DNA from: Fusobacterium mortiferum ATCC 9817
GTDB lineage: Bacteria > Fusobacteriota > Fusobacteriia > Fusobacteriales > Fusobacteriaceae
Reading direction: 5' to 3'
Length of the DNA: 64,000 nucleotides
NCBI RefSeq assembly: GCF_000158195.2
Contig: NZ_GL987991.1
Span: 116,455-180,454 of the forward strand
Below the pieces are notes generated by a model that was given only the letters and a program-made list of their open reading frames with translations, was not told the DNA's origin and made no database searches. Position 1 is the first letter of the stretch. Each line of letters starts with the position of its first letter. Shown here in pieces: positions 36,121-44,373 of this stretch. A program made the translations under genes and the position numbers.

Positions 36121-37752
36121 ATGAAAAAAATAGTTGCTACTCTTTTTCTTATGACATCTTTTCTATCTTTAGCTGATATAATATTGGATTCTTCTAATAC
36201 TAAACCAGCTATTAATGAACCATTTAATATACAGGTAAAATTTATAAATGAAGATAAAAAAGATTATAAGATAGAGGGAATTGAAAATCTACAAATTCTA
36301 TCAAAGGGAACACAAAGCAAATATTCCTATATCAATGGGGAGAAAACTAGTGAAAAAATTGATAGTTATACAGTAATGGCTAATGAAATTAAAACTTTCC
36401 CTTTAAGTGTAAGTATCACAGGAAAAAATGAAAAATCAAATACTTTAAATATAGAGGTACAAAAAGAAAGTGTACAAAATATATCTGATGATATGTCAGT
36501 AGAAACTTCTATTAAAAATGGAGATAGCTTCTACTTTGGAGAAAAAATTATATATAAAGAAAACTTTTTAACAACTGTAAATATAAATTCAGTAGGATAT
36601 AGTAGAGTACCTCAATTTAATGATTTTTCAGAAAAGGATATCAGTCCTGTTATTACAAAGGGAGGGTATGAACAATCATATTTTAGAGCTCCATCTGGTA
36701 AACAAGGTCTAAAATTAGGAATTTATAGAGGAATACTACAACCTAATTCCTCTGGAGAAAAAACTATTAAATCCGGACAAATGGCAGTTACTCAAAGCAC
36801 TGGAAGAAGAGATTTTTTCTTTGAGGAAACTACAGCACCTAAATACTTTGGTGGAAACAATATAAAAATAAATATTCTTCCTCTTCCAACTGATAAACCT
36901 ATGGGATTTCAAAATATAGTTGGAACTCCTAAAATAGATTACTCTTGGAATAGTGATAATATAAGCTTTGGTCAATCTATAGTATTAAATGTTAAAATAT
37001 TTGGAGATGCTAACTTAGACTCATTAGAAAAAGTTATAACTACTCAATTTAATGATTTTAATATTTTTGAAAGCTTGAAATCTACAGATGAAAAAGTAGA
37101 AAATGGAAAATATTATGCTGAAAAAACTTTCGAAGTAGCTCTTATCCCTAAAAAAAGTGGAGAGCTTACTACTCCAGAGATTAAAATCCCATATTTTAAT
37201 ACTAAAGAGAAAAAATATGATTTTTTAATTATCACACCTAAAAAAATAGTTGTCAATGGAAATGGAAGTATTTCTACTACACAACCAACTCCAACTACAC
37301 CTACTATCTCTAATACTACTAATAACACTATTTCAAATACTACTCAACCTTTAGAAGAGATTAAAATAGATAGTATTGGTGTGGAGGAAAAGAGTCAAAG
37401 TAAAAATAATAACCTATTAATTATAGAACTTATTACTTTGGTAATTGTTGAAGGAATAGTTATAGTATATCTTCTTACCAAAAAAGATAAAAAATCATCT
37501 TTAGATGATATTAACGCTCTAAAATCTGCTAAAGATGATAAAGAATTTTATGAAGCTTATTGCCATTTTATGAAGAGAAAATATAATTTTAGTCCTAAGG
37601 TACATCTTGAAGATAGGCTAGTTAAACTTGGATTTTCTAATGATTTTATAGAATTAAATAGAGAGCTAGAAAGTGCTTATTACAATAATACACCAATAGA
37701 TAGAAAAGATATAATTAGAAGAATAAAAAAGGAGCTAAGAAATGAAAAATAA
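36121..37752 (+). CDS. batD: BatD-like protein
   Basis: A 543-residue protein with a signal peptide (cleavage near LSLAD), a large beta-rich periplasmic part including an oxygen-tolerance (BatD) domain, a Thr/Pro/Asn linker near 390-410, a membrane helix at about 435-454 and a cytoplasmic tail. The frame is open from 36034, but AGGAGATAAAAAG precedes the ATG at 36121 and gives the signal peptide. It probably forms a complex with the VWA proteins. Confidence 0.87.
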   Translation: MKKIVATLFLMTSFLSLADIILDSSNTKPAINEPFNIQVKFINEDKKDYKIEGIENLQILSKGTQSKYSYINGEKTSEKIDSYTVMANEIKTFPLSVSITGKNEKSNTLNIEVQKESVQNISDDMSVETSIKNGDSFYFGEKIIYKENFLTTVNINSVGYSRVPQFNDFSEKDISPVITKGGYEQSYFRAPSGKQGLKLGIYRGILQPNSSGEKTIKSGQMAVTQSTGRRDFFFEETTAPKYFGGNNIKINILPLPTDKPMGFQNIVGTPKIDYSWNSDNISFGQSIVLNVKIFGDANLDSLEKVITTQFNDFNIFESLKSTDEKVENGKYYAEKTFEVALIPKKSGELTTPEIKIPYFNTKEKKYDFLIITPKKIVVNGNGSISTTQPTPTTPTISNTTNNTISNTTQPLEEIKIDSIGVEEKSQSKNNNLLIIELITLVIVEGIVIVYLLTKKDKKSSLDDINALKSAKDDKEFYEAYCHFMKRKYNFSPKVHLEDRLVKLGFSNDFIELNRELESAYYNNTPIDRKDIIRRIKKELRNEK

Positions 37753-37933
37753 ATACTTAATGATGGATATTAATATAGCATACAGCATGTTAAATATGAG
37801 GTTGAGAGATAAATACTCCTCTCTTTCCGAACTATGTGATGATGAGGATATAGATATGGAGGAACTATTAGAAAGAATGTTATCAAAGGGATATAGGTAT
37901 GATGAAGATAACAATCAATTTTGCTGTTTATAA
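37742..37933 (+). CDS. DUF4250 protein
   Basis: A 63-residue protein that fits DUF4250: NMRLRDKYSSLSELCDDEDID, then LLERMLSKGYRYDEDNNQF. It overlaps batD by 11 bases with AAGGAG inside it, so it is the eighth gene of the operon. Function unknown. Two late cysteines (CCL) are not a family feature I recall. Confidence 0.82.
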   Translation: MKNKYLMMDINIAYSMLNMRLRDKYSSLSELCDDEDIDMEELLERMLSKGYRYDEDNNQFCCL

Positions 37934-37940
37934 AATAAAT

Positions 37941-38437
37941 AGGGGCTGTTGCAAACTCTTAAATTGAAATCAAAAAATAAAAATATTTAAAAATACAAAA
38001 GGAAAAAAGTTTACTTCCAATCGCTAGTGCTTATGCAATGCTCATTACAGTAAATTTTTTTCCTTTTCCTTTACTCCTCTTATATCACGATTTCAATTTA
38101 AGAAATTTACTAGGAGAGAAAATAACATTCAAGAATGACGAAGATTGAGGAGAATAAATAGAGCAAAGCAATGAAATCGAACGCTAAAAAAACTGTTTGA
38201 GTGAAACGAGTTTTCCAATAGTAGAGGAGTTTTAACGACTACTACTATTGAGATACAGAAATTTATTTTCTGTGTTACATTAAGGAAACACTGAAAGCTT
38301 TGCTTTCTGTGTCTCAAAATTCTTAAAGAGCTAAAGCTCTTAGAATTTTGGAAGCCTACTTGCTCTTTATTCTTTGAACGAAAGTCATTCTTGAATTATT
38401 TATATTTACTTTAATTTCTTAAATTACAACAACCCTT
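37941..38437. mobile_element. MITE-like element with IS-type ends, interrupted
   Basis: The left end GGGGCTGTTGCAA and the right end (complement) AGGGTTGTTGTAA are imperfect terminal inverted repeats of the kind seen on IS elements. Each is followed by TTAAATTGAAAT-like arms. Inside the left part AAAAGGAAAAAA and TTTTTTTCCTTTT form another hairpin (about 37999-38067). There is no transposase. The dispersed repeat (copy 2) sits inside it. The right end overlaps the stop codon of the alarmone synthetase gene at 38436. Confidence 0.55.
38128..38395. repeat. Dispersed hairpin repeat, copy 2 (long form)
   Basis: A 268-base element with perfect 12-base ends TTCAAGAATGAC and GTCATTCTTGAA and the same GAATAAATAGAGCAA/CTTGCTCTTTATTC stem as copy 1. 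The apical part is enlarged by four further hairpins, for example AATAGTAG/CTACTATT, GAGATACAGAAA/TTTCTGTG and AAAATTCTTA/TTAGAATTTT. Confidence 0.8.
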
Positions 38438-39209
38438 ATTTAAATTTTGTGTCTAACTCTCTATTATCAACACTTTCCTCAGGTTTCAAAGTAAAATGAG
38501 ATTTCATATTTTTTATAAATGTTCCCATCTCATCAGCACTTCCAACTATTCTGTTAAAAATTGCTAAATACTCAGTTATTACAGGATTATCAACATCATA
38601 TGGATATCTCATCAAATGGTCTATCTCACTCCAAGCCTCTTCAAAAACTGTTCTCACTTGAATTTCTACTAGAATTTCATCTTTCTTAGTTACAGGTACT
38701 CCTATCAAATAGTGCACAGAACGATATCCATGATCTCTCACTATTATCTCGCAATTCATTTCAGAGATACTCTCTTGAAGTTGAATTACATTGTAATCCC
38801 CACGTCTAATATTTATTTGTGGAGTTTCTCTTATCTCCCATAGTCCCATTATTTCATGGTGTATATCTTTCCAATCATCTTTAAAAAGATGTAAAACTCT
38901 AATTCCTATTAAGTCAGTTACAATCTCTTTGTATGTTTCTAAAGATATTCCCCTATCAACATATTTTCTCCCTTTTCTAATTATTTTTTCTATAAGATGT
39001 TTTGGTTTTTTTACTCTTCTTCTTACAGAGTGAACACTCGGAACATCTATCAGCTTAGATACAATATACTCAGCTTCCTTTTCAAGTTGAGGAACTAATG
39101 CAACATAGTTATCATAAATCTTAACAAGTTCGTCCCAGATAAGTCCAGTTGATTCAAAATACTCCTTATCTATTGAAAACTCTTTAAAAAACTGCTCTTT
39201 ATCTAACAT
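38436..39209 (-). CDS. RelA/SpoT-domain small alarmone synthetase
   Basis: A 257-residue protein with only a (p)ppGpp synthetase domain. Recognisable parts are RRRVKKPKHLIEKI (substrate-binding basic stretch), DLIGIRVLHLF (metal Asp), RDHGYRSVHYLIG and EIQVRTVFEEAWSEIDHLMRY. There is no hydrolase, TGS or ACT domain, so it is a small alarmone synthetase or, as in toxSAS systems, a related pyrophosphate transferase. It is the last gene behind an unknown protein and a SIR2-like protein. Confidence 0.9.
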   Translation of the reverse strand: MLDKEQFFKEFSIDKEYFESTGLIWDELVKIYDNYVALVPQLEKEAEYIVSKLIDVPSVHSVRRRVKKPKHLIEKIIRKGRKYVDRGISLETYKEIVTDLIGIRVLHLFKDDWKDIHHEIMGLWEIRETPQINIRRGDYNVIQLQESISEMNCEIIVRDHGYRSVHYLIGVPVTKKDEILVEIQVRTVFEEAWSEIDHLMRYPYDVDNPVITEYLAIFNRIVGSADEMGTFIKNMKSHFTLKPEESVDNRELDTKFK

Positions 39210-39236
39210 GTTAAGCTAATCCACCCCTTATATAAA

Positions 39237-40364
39237 TTACTTTTCAATCAATTCTAATCTTATTTCTACCATTTTTCTATAACCTGAAACAATATTTTTT
39301 TCAATATTGACCTCTTTTTCAGATAATGCTCCTTTTATTGTGACATACTCTTTCAAATTATAATTAAATCCACGTATATTTAACTCATGTATTTTTATAA
39401 AAGAAAGTTTATCTCCAGAATTGATCTCATATTTATTAGTTATTCTAAAGTTTAACCAACTGTCAATAGTAGTATTTTTATTTAAATAACTATATAGTAA
39501 ATGAAGTGTGTAAAATTGAAGTGAACTTTCTGAAAAGTTTCTAACCTTTGAAGTATTTACTAAATTCATACACTCTTCATATTTTTTTATACTTTCAATG
39601 ATAATCTCAAATTTTCTAGCTTGAATAGGATTTTCAAATCTAATATCTCCATATAAATCTTTTATTTGAAACGAAATTAATTCCCCTGAAAAAATATTTT
39701 TTAATATCTTTGCTACAGCCTGTACCCTAATATTTTTTAACTTACTAAAAATCTCATAGCTAAAATAATCTTCAGTTTTTCTTATGGTATTTCCATCAAA
39801 TAATCCAACACTCAAAGCCAATTTAAACTCACGAGTTTTAAACTCTATCAATTTAAATTTCTTATAACCTAATATTCTAACATTTACATTTGATAAAAGC
39901 GTCTTTCCTATATTTAAATTACAGTTGTTTAAACTGATATTTTCAATAATCTCTTCATGCATAGGAAGGTTATTCTCTTTTATAGGGAAACTATTTAACT
40001 TCATAGAAGTGTATAAAATTTCAAGCCCTGTTTCAATTCCTCTTTCAAACGGAACTACAACCTCTTTTGAAGTTATCTCCCCATTTTCTTCTTCAACTAT
40101 CTCTTCCACATTGTCAATTATATCTGTTTCAGATAAAATACCCTCTCTCTCTTCTTTTTCTTCGATATTATCAAGATTATCAATACTCTCTTCATTTCCA
40201 TCAATATCTTCAGAACTCTCAATAATATCCTCTTTTTCCTCATTCAATACTGTGTTACTATCAGAAGATAAATCATAATCTAATTTCAAAGAACTTATAA
40301 TCTCATCCTTTTCTGTATTATCAGTGGTAGTACTTTTGGGATTATTTTCCTCTGATACTACCAC
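39237..40364 (-). CDS. Hypothetical protein with acidic N-terminus
   Basis: A 375-residue protein of unknown family. Residues 1-95 are very acidic and low-complexity (many Glu, Asp, Ser), probably disordered. Residues 110-375 look globular with mixed alpha/beta. It starts at a GTG that overlaps the SIR2-like stop by seven bases with a weak ribosome site, suggesting translational coupling and lower output. No catalytic motif was seen. Confidence 0.75.
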   Translation of the reverse strand: MVVSEENNPKSTTTDNTEKDEIISSLKLDYDLSSDSNTVLNEEKEDIIESSEDIDGNEESIDNLDNIEEKEEREGILSETDIIDNVEEIVEEENGEITSKEVVVPFERGIETGLEILYTSMKLNSFPIKENNLPMHEEIIENISLNNCNLNIGKTLLSNVNVRILGYKKFKLIEFKTREFKLALSVGLFDGNTIRKTEDYFSYEIFSKLKNIRVQAVAKILKNIFSGELISFQIKDLYGDIRFENPIQARKFEIIIESIKKYEECMNLVNTSKVRNFSESSLQFYTLHLLYSYLNKNTTIDSWLNFRITNKYEINSGDKLSFIKIHELNIRGFNYNLKEYVTIKGALSEKEVNIEKNIVSGYRKMVEIRLELIEK

Positions 40365-41164
40365 ACAAACTTTTTTTCAGTTAAAACTTTATTCTCACTT
40401 TCTGAAAGCTCCTTAAAGTAATCGATAAAGTCTTTAGTACCAGAAGTAATAAGTTTTATATTATATTTGCTGATTAACTCTGCAGACTTGCTACTTATAA
40501 TCGTAGTAGATGTTACCATATATATGCTTTGTAAATCTTTTATTGGAGTTAGTATAAAATCTAAAATATTTAATAAATCAGAGTCTTCTAAATTTACACC
40601 AAGAAATAGAGTTGGTCTTAATGTAAACTGCTCTCTTACTTTTTGGAAAAATTCAGTATAAAAATCTAATGTTTTTAATTTTCTAATATCTTGACTAGAG
40701 ATAAAAACTGTTCCTATACTTGCAATATCTCCTAAAAATTTATAATAACCAATTTTATTATCAGATATCTCTTTCATTTCATAAGGTGTAATTTTTTCAA
40801 TTTTATCAGAAAAATTATTCTCTAAAATACCATCAAAATTTATTGTAAAAATAGTTTCAAAGTACTTTGAATTAATAATATTTCTATAAACCTCTAAATC
40901 AATATTATATCTGTATTCAAAATTTTCCTTTATTTGTCTTACTAAGTTTTTCTTTGTATCCACAACGGCATCAAGATAAGCTTGAACTACATCAGAAAAA
41001 GAATTCATATCTTTTATATAATTCTTTGCTGAACTTCTTATTTCAGATAAAATAGCTTCTGAAATATCACTTCTAGTTGGATAGCCACATAATTTATTTA
41101 AAAAATCCCCAGTAAAGAGATTGAATTTTTGTTCTTTTTCAAATTTATCAAAAAAACTTTTCAT
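40358..41164 (-). CDS. SIR2-like protein, catalytic residues degenerate
   Basis: A 268-residue protein resembling the SIR2_2 family of NAD-handling proteins. Visible equivalents are FTINFDGILENNF (107-118, for the usual TTNYD), YYKFLGDI (140-147, for YKLHG) and LFLGVNLEDSDLL (186-198, for the GYS-x-D-D motif). The catalytic His of KLHG is Leu here and the N-terminal GAG-x-S loop reads FTGDFLNK. It is therefore probably not an active NADase or deacetylase. It heads an operon with an unknown protein and an alarmone synthetase. Confidence 0.7.
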   Translation of the reverse strand: MKSFFDKFEKEQKFNLFTGDFLNKLCGYPTRSDISEAILSEIRSSAKNYIKDMNSFSDVVQAYLDAVVDTKKNLVRQIKENFEYRYNIDLEVYRNIINSKYFETIFTINFDGILENNFSDKIEKITPYEMKEISDNKIGYYKFLGDIASIGTVFISSQDIRKLKTLDFYTEFFQKVREQFTLRPTLFLGVNLEDSDLLNILDFILTPIKDLQSIYMVTSTTIISSKSAELISKYNIKLITSGTKDFIDYFKELSESENKVLTEKKFVW

Positions 41165-41201
41165 CTTTGTTCACCTGCCTCATAAAAAAGTATTCACTAT
41201 T

Positions 41202-41230
41202 AGTATAGCTTAAAAATCGTAAATACACAA
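41202..41230 (-). promoter_or_regulatory. Promoter of the SIR2-like/alarmone operon
   Basis: TTGTGT (41225-41230) and TATACT (41202-41207) are 17 bases apart on the minus strand, 37 bases before the SIR2-like ATG. Confidence 0.6.
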
Positions 41231-41297
41231 CAAAAAAATTAAAAAATGTCAAGATTTTTTTGAAAAAAAATGTTACAATAAATTAAGAGGTGAAATT

Positions 41298-42743
41298 ATG
41301 AATATTTTTCTTACTTTTTTTAGTGATTATATTGTTTTTACAAATATAATTTTTATGTTAATCATAGTATTATTAGAAAGAAGAAATCCATTGTTTACAC
41401 TATTTTGGATAGTTCTTTTAACACTTGCACCATATGTTGGATTTATTGCCTACCTTTTCTTTGGACTTAGCTTTCGTAAAAAAAGAGTGGTTAATGAATA
41501 CTATAAGTGGAAATTTTTAATTAGTAAAGAAATTATGGGATTCTCAGAACATAAAGAACTTCGTAAATGGGAGCAACTTATCTCATATGTAGAAGTTTCC
41601 TCTAAAAACAGATTGACTTCTCTTAATATAAGTGAGATTTTTACTGATGGAAATGATTTTTTTAATTCTATAATGAAAGACTTAAAAAGTGCCAAAGAGA
41701 GTATAGCTATGGAATACTACATTTTTAGAAATGATAACCTTGGTAGTAAAATAGCTGATATTTTAAAAGAGAAAGCTCAAGAAGGAGTAAAGGTTAGAGT
41801 CATAGTTGATGGTGCTGGTGGATACAGCAAAAAGATGTTAAAGAAATTAAATAAGTATGGCGTGGAAACAGGAGTATTTTTTCCTTCACACTTCCCCTTT
41901 TTTAAAATAGCTAACTTAAGAGCTAATTATAGAGACCATAGAAAGCTTTGTTTAATAGATAAGAAGTTTGGATATATTGGAGGTTTCAATATAGGAGATG
42001 AATATCTAGGAGAAGGAAAACTAGGTTATTGGAGAGATACAGGACTTAAAATATTAGGTGAAGCTTGCTTGGAATTAGAGCAAGAGTTTTTCTTCTCTTG
42101 GAATATAGTTAAAAAAGAGAAAGTTGTATTAGATAGAGAGTATAAATATAACAGAGAGGTGCTAGAAAAATTAATTGAAACTAGGGGACGTCATAGTGGT
42201 CATATTCAAGTAGTTAGTAGTGGACCTAATTATCAGTTTAGAACAATAAGAGATAATGCTCTAAAACTTATTATGGAAGCTCAAAAATATATATACATTC
42301 AAACTCCATACTTTGTTCCTGATGACAGTGTTCTAGAAGCTCTTAAGATAGCTTCACTATCTGGAGTAAAAATAAAAATTATGATACCTGATAAGCCAGA
42401 CCATTTCTTCATCTATTGGATAAATCAATATTTTGTAGGAGAGTTATTAGATTTAGGAGTAGAGGTTTATAAATATAATAAAGGTTTTATACACAGTAAA
42501 TTAATTGTAGTAGATGATGAAGTTATTTCAACTGGCACAGCTAATTTTGATTATAGAAGTTTCTATCAAAATTTTGAAATCAATGTCAATATCTACGAAA
42601 AAGATGTAGCTCAATCATTTAGAAAGATTTTCTTTAATGATATCAAGCATAGTACTAGATTATTAAGAAGTGAATACAGTAAAAGAAGTTACTATATTAA
42701 ATTTAAGGAGTCAGTATGTAGATTACTTGCTCCTATTATGTAA
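41298..42743 (+). CDS. cls: Cardiolipin synthase (PLD family)
   Basis: It condenses phosphatidylglycerol to cardiolipin at the membrane. Two N-terminal membrane helices (about 9-28 and 32-55) are followed by two HKD motifs, HRKLCLIDKKFGYIGGFN (near 215) and HSKLIVVDDEVISTGTANFD (near 395). 481 aa is the normal bacterial Cls length. A PHP-domain gene follows 21 bases later and is probably cotranscribed. Confidence 0.94.
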   Translation: MNIFLTFFSDYIVFTNIIFMLIIVLLERRNPLFTLFWIVLLTLAPYVGFIAYLFFGLSFRKKRVVNEYYKWKFLISKEIMGFSEHKELRKWEQLISYVEVSSKNRLTSLNISEIFTDGNDFFNSIMKDLKSAKESIAMEYYIFRNDNLGSKIADILKEKAQEGVKVRVIVDGAGGYSKKMLKKLNKYGVETGVFFPSHFPFFKIANLRANYRDHRKLCLIDKKFGYIGGFNIGDEYLGEGKLGYWRDTGLKILGEACLELEQEFFFSWNIVKKEKVVLDREYKYNREVLEKLIETRGRHSGHIQVVSSGPNYQFRTIRDNALKLIMEAQKYIYIQTPYFVPDDSVLEALKIASLSGVKIKIMIPDKPDHFFIYWINQYFVGELLDLGVEVYKYNKGFIHSKLIVVDDEVISTGTANFDYRSFYQNFEINVNIYEKDVAQSFRKIFFNDIKHSTRLLRSEYSKRSYYIKFKESVCRLLAPIM

Positions 42744-42764
42744 TTGAAAGAAGAGTGATATACT

Positions 42765-43517
42765 ATGATAGAATTTCAAAAACTTTCTGATTTTTTCTTC
42801 CCATTTATAGAAAGTGATTTTAAATATGCTGGAAACTTTTACTATGACTTACATATTCACACTACAGCTTCAGATAGTTTTATCCAGCCAGAATTTTTAA
42901 AAAGCTTTCTAGAGGATAAGAGATATTTAATCTCTGTAACTGACCACAATGAAATTAGAGGAGCTATCAAGTTAAAAGAGCTTGGAATTAATAATATTCC
43001 TGGTATAGAAGTCGGTTGTGAAGATGGTTTTGAACTATTAGTTTACTTTAAAAAAATAGAGGACTTAGAGGAGTTTTATAGAAAAGAGGTAGAACAATAT
43101 AGAAATATTAAGAGAATGGCTAAAACTCATAGAAATATTTATGAATATCTTGATGTGCTAAATCAATGGGAGTGTCATAAATCAATTCCACATATCTATG
43201 GAGTTGTACAAAAAAATTTTATAAACAATAAAAAATATATCTATGATGTTATTACTAAAGTAGATTCATTAGAAACACACAACCATGCTCTTCCTATGGT
43301 AAGAAATCTACTAGCTGGAGAACTTAGAGAAAAATATAATCTTACAGCTACATTTGGAAGTGATGCTCACATTTTAAGGGAGATTGTTTCTTTTTATAAA
43401 TATTCAAATATGGATTTAAATAGGAGTGAAAAGGTAATAGATTATCTATATAAAATTGGAAGTTTAAGTGGAATTGGACAAAAACATCTATTCTATATGA
43501 TTAAAAGTTTAACTTAA
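42765..43517 (+). CDS. PHP-domain protein
   Basis: A metal-dependent phosphoesterase-like protein. The four PHP motifs appear as DLHIHTTAS, VTDHNE, GIEVGCEDG, and SDAHI near residue 204, supplying His and Asp ligands for two or three metals. 250 aa. Relatives include histidinol phosphatase and nucleoside bisphosphate phosphatases; the substrate is unknown. Confidence 0.87.
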   Translation: MIEFQKLSDFFFPFIESDFKYAGNFYYDLHIHTTASDSFIQPEFLKSFLEDKRYLISVTDHNEIRGAIKLKELGINNIPGIEVGCEDGFELLVYFKKIEDLEEFYRKEVEQYRNIKRMAKTHRNIYEYLDVLNQWECHKSIPHIYGVVQKNFINNKKYIYDVITKVDSLETHNHALPMVRNLLAGELREKYNLTATFGSDAHILREIVSFYKYSNMDLNRSEKVIDYLYKIGSLSGIGQKHLFYMIKSLT

Positions 43518-43570
43518 TTGAAAAAAAGTCTTTTCAAATTTTAAATTATAGTGTATAATAGTTTGGTAAA

Positions 43571-43647
43571 GACCCCGTAGCTCAATTGGATAGAGCAATT
43601 CCCTCCTAAGGAATAGGTTGTGTGTTCAAACCACATCGGGGTCGCCA
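43571..43647 (+). tRNA. tRNA-Arg (anticodon CCT)
   Basis: The cloverleaf is complete. Acceptor GACCCCG pairs with CGGGGTC, the anticodon loop CTCCTAA gives CCT for AGG codons, TTCAAAC is the T loop, and CCA is encoded. TATAAT at 43554-43559 provides a -10 box. The isolated gene precedes a lipoprotein gene by 19 bases. Confidence 0.96.
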
Positions 43648-43666
43648 TTTTTTATAGGGGGTATCA

Positions 43667-43963
43667 ATGAAACTTTATCTAACTACTATTTTATTTTTAA
43701 CTCTAATTTTAAGTAGTTGTACCTCATATACACCAGAAAAAGTAAATGCTAGATATTTAAAACTATCTAAAAATTTAGACTACCTTATGGACGACGAGAT
43801 AAATGAAAAAAAACGGGCTAGTCTTGAAAAAGATTTCTCTAACTTTTTTCAAGGTATGAAAGATTACAAAGAGAAAAATAAAGATTTAGATACTAGATAT
43901 TTAAATTACTATATAAAAGAAAGCTCTATAAAATTACAATATTTAAAAGATTTAAAAGATTAA
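43667..43963 (+). CDS. Small lipoprotein
   Basis: A 98-residue protein with a lipobox LILSSC (Cys18) and a short Lys-rich helical mature part. I recognise no family. AGGGGG precedes the ATG. It may be read through from the tRNA promoter, since no terminator separates them. A strong terminator follows the stop. Confidence 0.7.
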   Translation: MKLYLTTILFLTLILSSCTSYTPEKVNARYLKLSKNLDYLMDDEINEKKRASLEKDFSNFFQGMKDYKEKNKDLDTRYLNYYIKESSIKLQYLKDLKD

Positions 43964-43989
43964 AGGAGTTATACAAAAATAGCTCCTTT
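43962..43989 (+). terminator. Terminator of the small lipoprotein gene
   Basis: AAAGGAGTTAT pairs with ATAGCTCCTTT (one G-T pair), starting within the stop codon and followed by T-rich sequence. Confidence 0.85.
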
Positions 43990-44041
43990 TATTTATTTTT
44001 TGAATAGATTTTCATTTTAAAATTTTATTTCAAAATTTCTG

Positions 44042-44070
44042 TTGACAAAATATAAAAAATATTTTATCAT
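44042..44070 (+). promoter_or_regulatory. Promoter of the glycine riboswitch/agcS transcript
   Basis: Consensus TTGACA (44042-44047) and TATCAT (44065-44070) are 17 bases apart, about 38 bases before the first aptamer helix. Confidence 0.7.
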
Positions 44071-44108
44071 TAATGCTATAAGAAAATTGAATAAAACCTC
44101 GGATGAAG

Positions 44109-44261
44109 ATATAGGGAGAGAGTTAGTTTAATCTAACCGCCGACGAAGTAAATCTTTCAGGCAAATGGACCTATATTGGACGAACCTCTGGAGAGACTCG
44201 TAGAGCACCGAAGGAGCAAACCCAAGTAATTGGACTAAACTCTCAGGTAAAAGGACAGAGG
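44109..44261 (+). ncRNA. Tandem glycine riboswitch
   Basis: Two glycine aptamers lie in series. In the first, ATATAGG (44109-44115) pairs with CCTATAT (44170-44176) around GCCGACGAAG and TCTTTCAGGCAAA. In the second, CCTCTG (44185-44190) pairs with CAGAGG (44256-44261) around CACCGAAGGAGCAAA and CTCTCAGGTAAAAGGAC. The short linker TTGGACGAA is as in the well-studied Fusobacterium nucleatum example. It controls the Na+/amino-acid symporter gene downstream. Confidence 0.95.
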
Positions 44262-44297
44262 AATTATGCAATATATATTTATTTTTTTGTATAATTC
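44261..44297 (+). terminator. First hairpin of the glycine switch platform
   Basis: GAATTATGCA (44261-44270) pairs with TGTATAATTC (44288-44297), one G-T pair, followed by six T. It begins at the last base of the second aptamer helix, so the two structures can compete. Confidence 0.55.
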
Positions 44298-44311
44298 TTT
44301 TTTGATTCCCA

Positions 44312-44330
44312 GAAGGTAGACTCTACCTTC
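44312..44330 (+). terminator. Second terminator of the glycine switch platform
   Basis: GAAGGTAG pairs perfectly with CTACCTTC, followed by seven T, 43 bases before the symporter ATG. It is a strong intrinsic terminator in the leader. Confidence 0.85.
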
Positions 44331-44373
44331 TTTTTTTATTCAATTTAAAAAATGGAAAACAGGAGGAATTACA

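Noticed and set aside
38129-38317. A 62-codon minus-strand frame
   Set aside because: It lies wholly inside the hairpin repeat (copy 2) and has no ribosome site.
37941-38437. Complete insertion sequence
   Set aside because: Ends look IS-like but there is no transposase fragment in any frame, so only a MITE-like call is supportable.
40358-41164. Active SIR2 NADase of a Thoeris-like or Argonaute-linked defence system
   Set aside because: The catalytic His and GAG loop are missing and no TIR, helicase or Argonaute partner is nearby.
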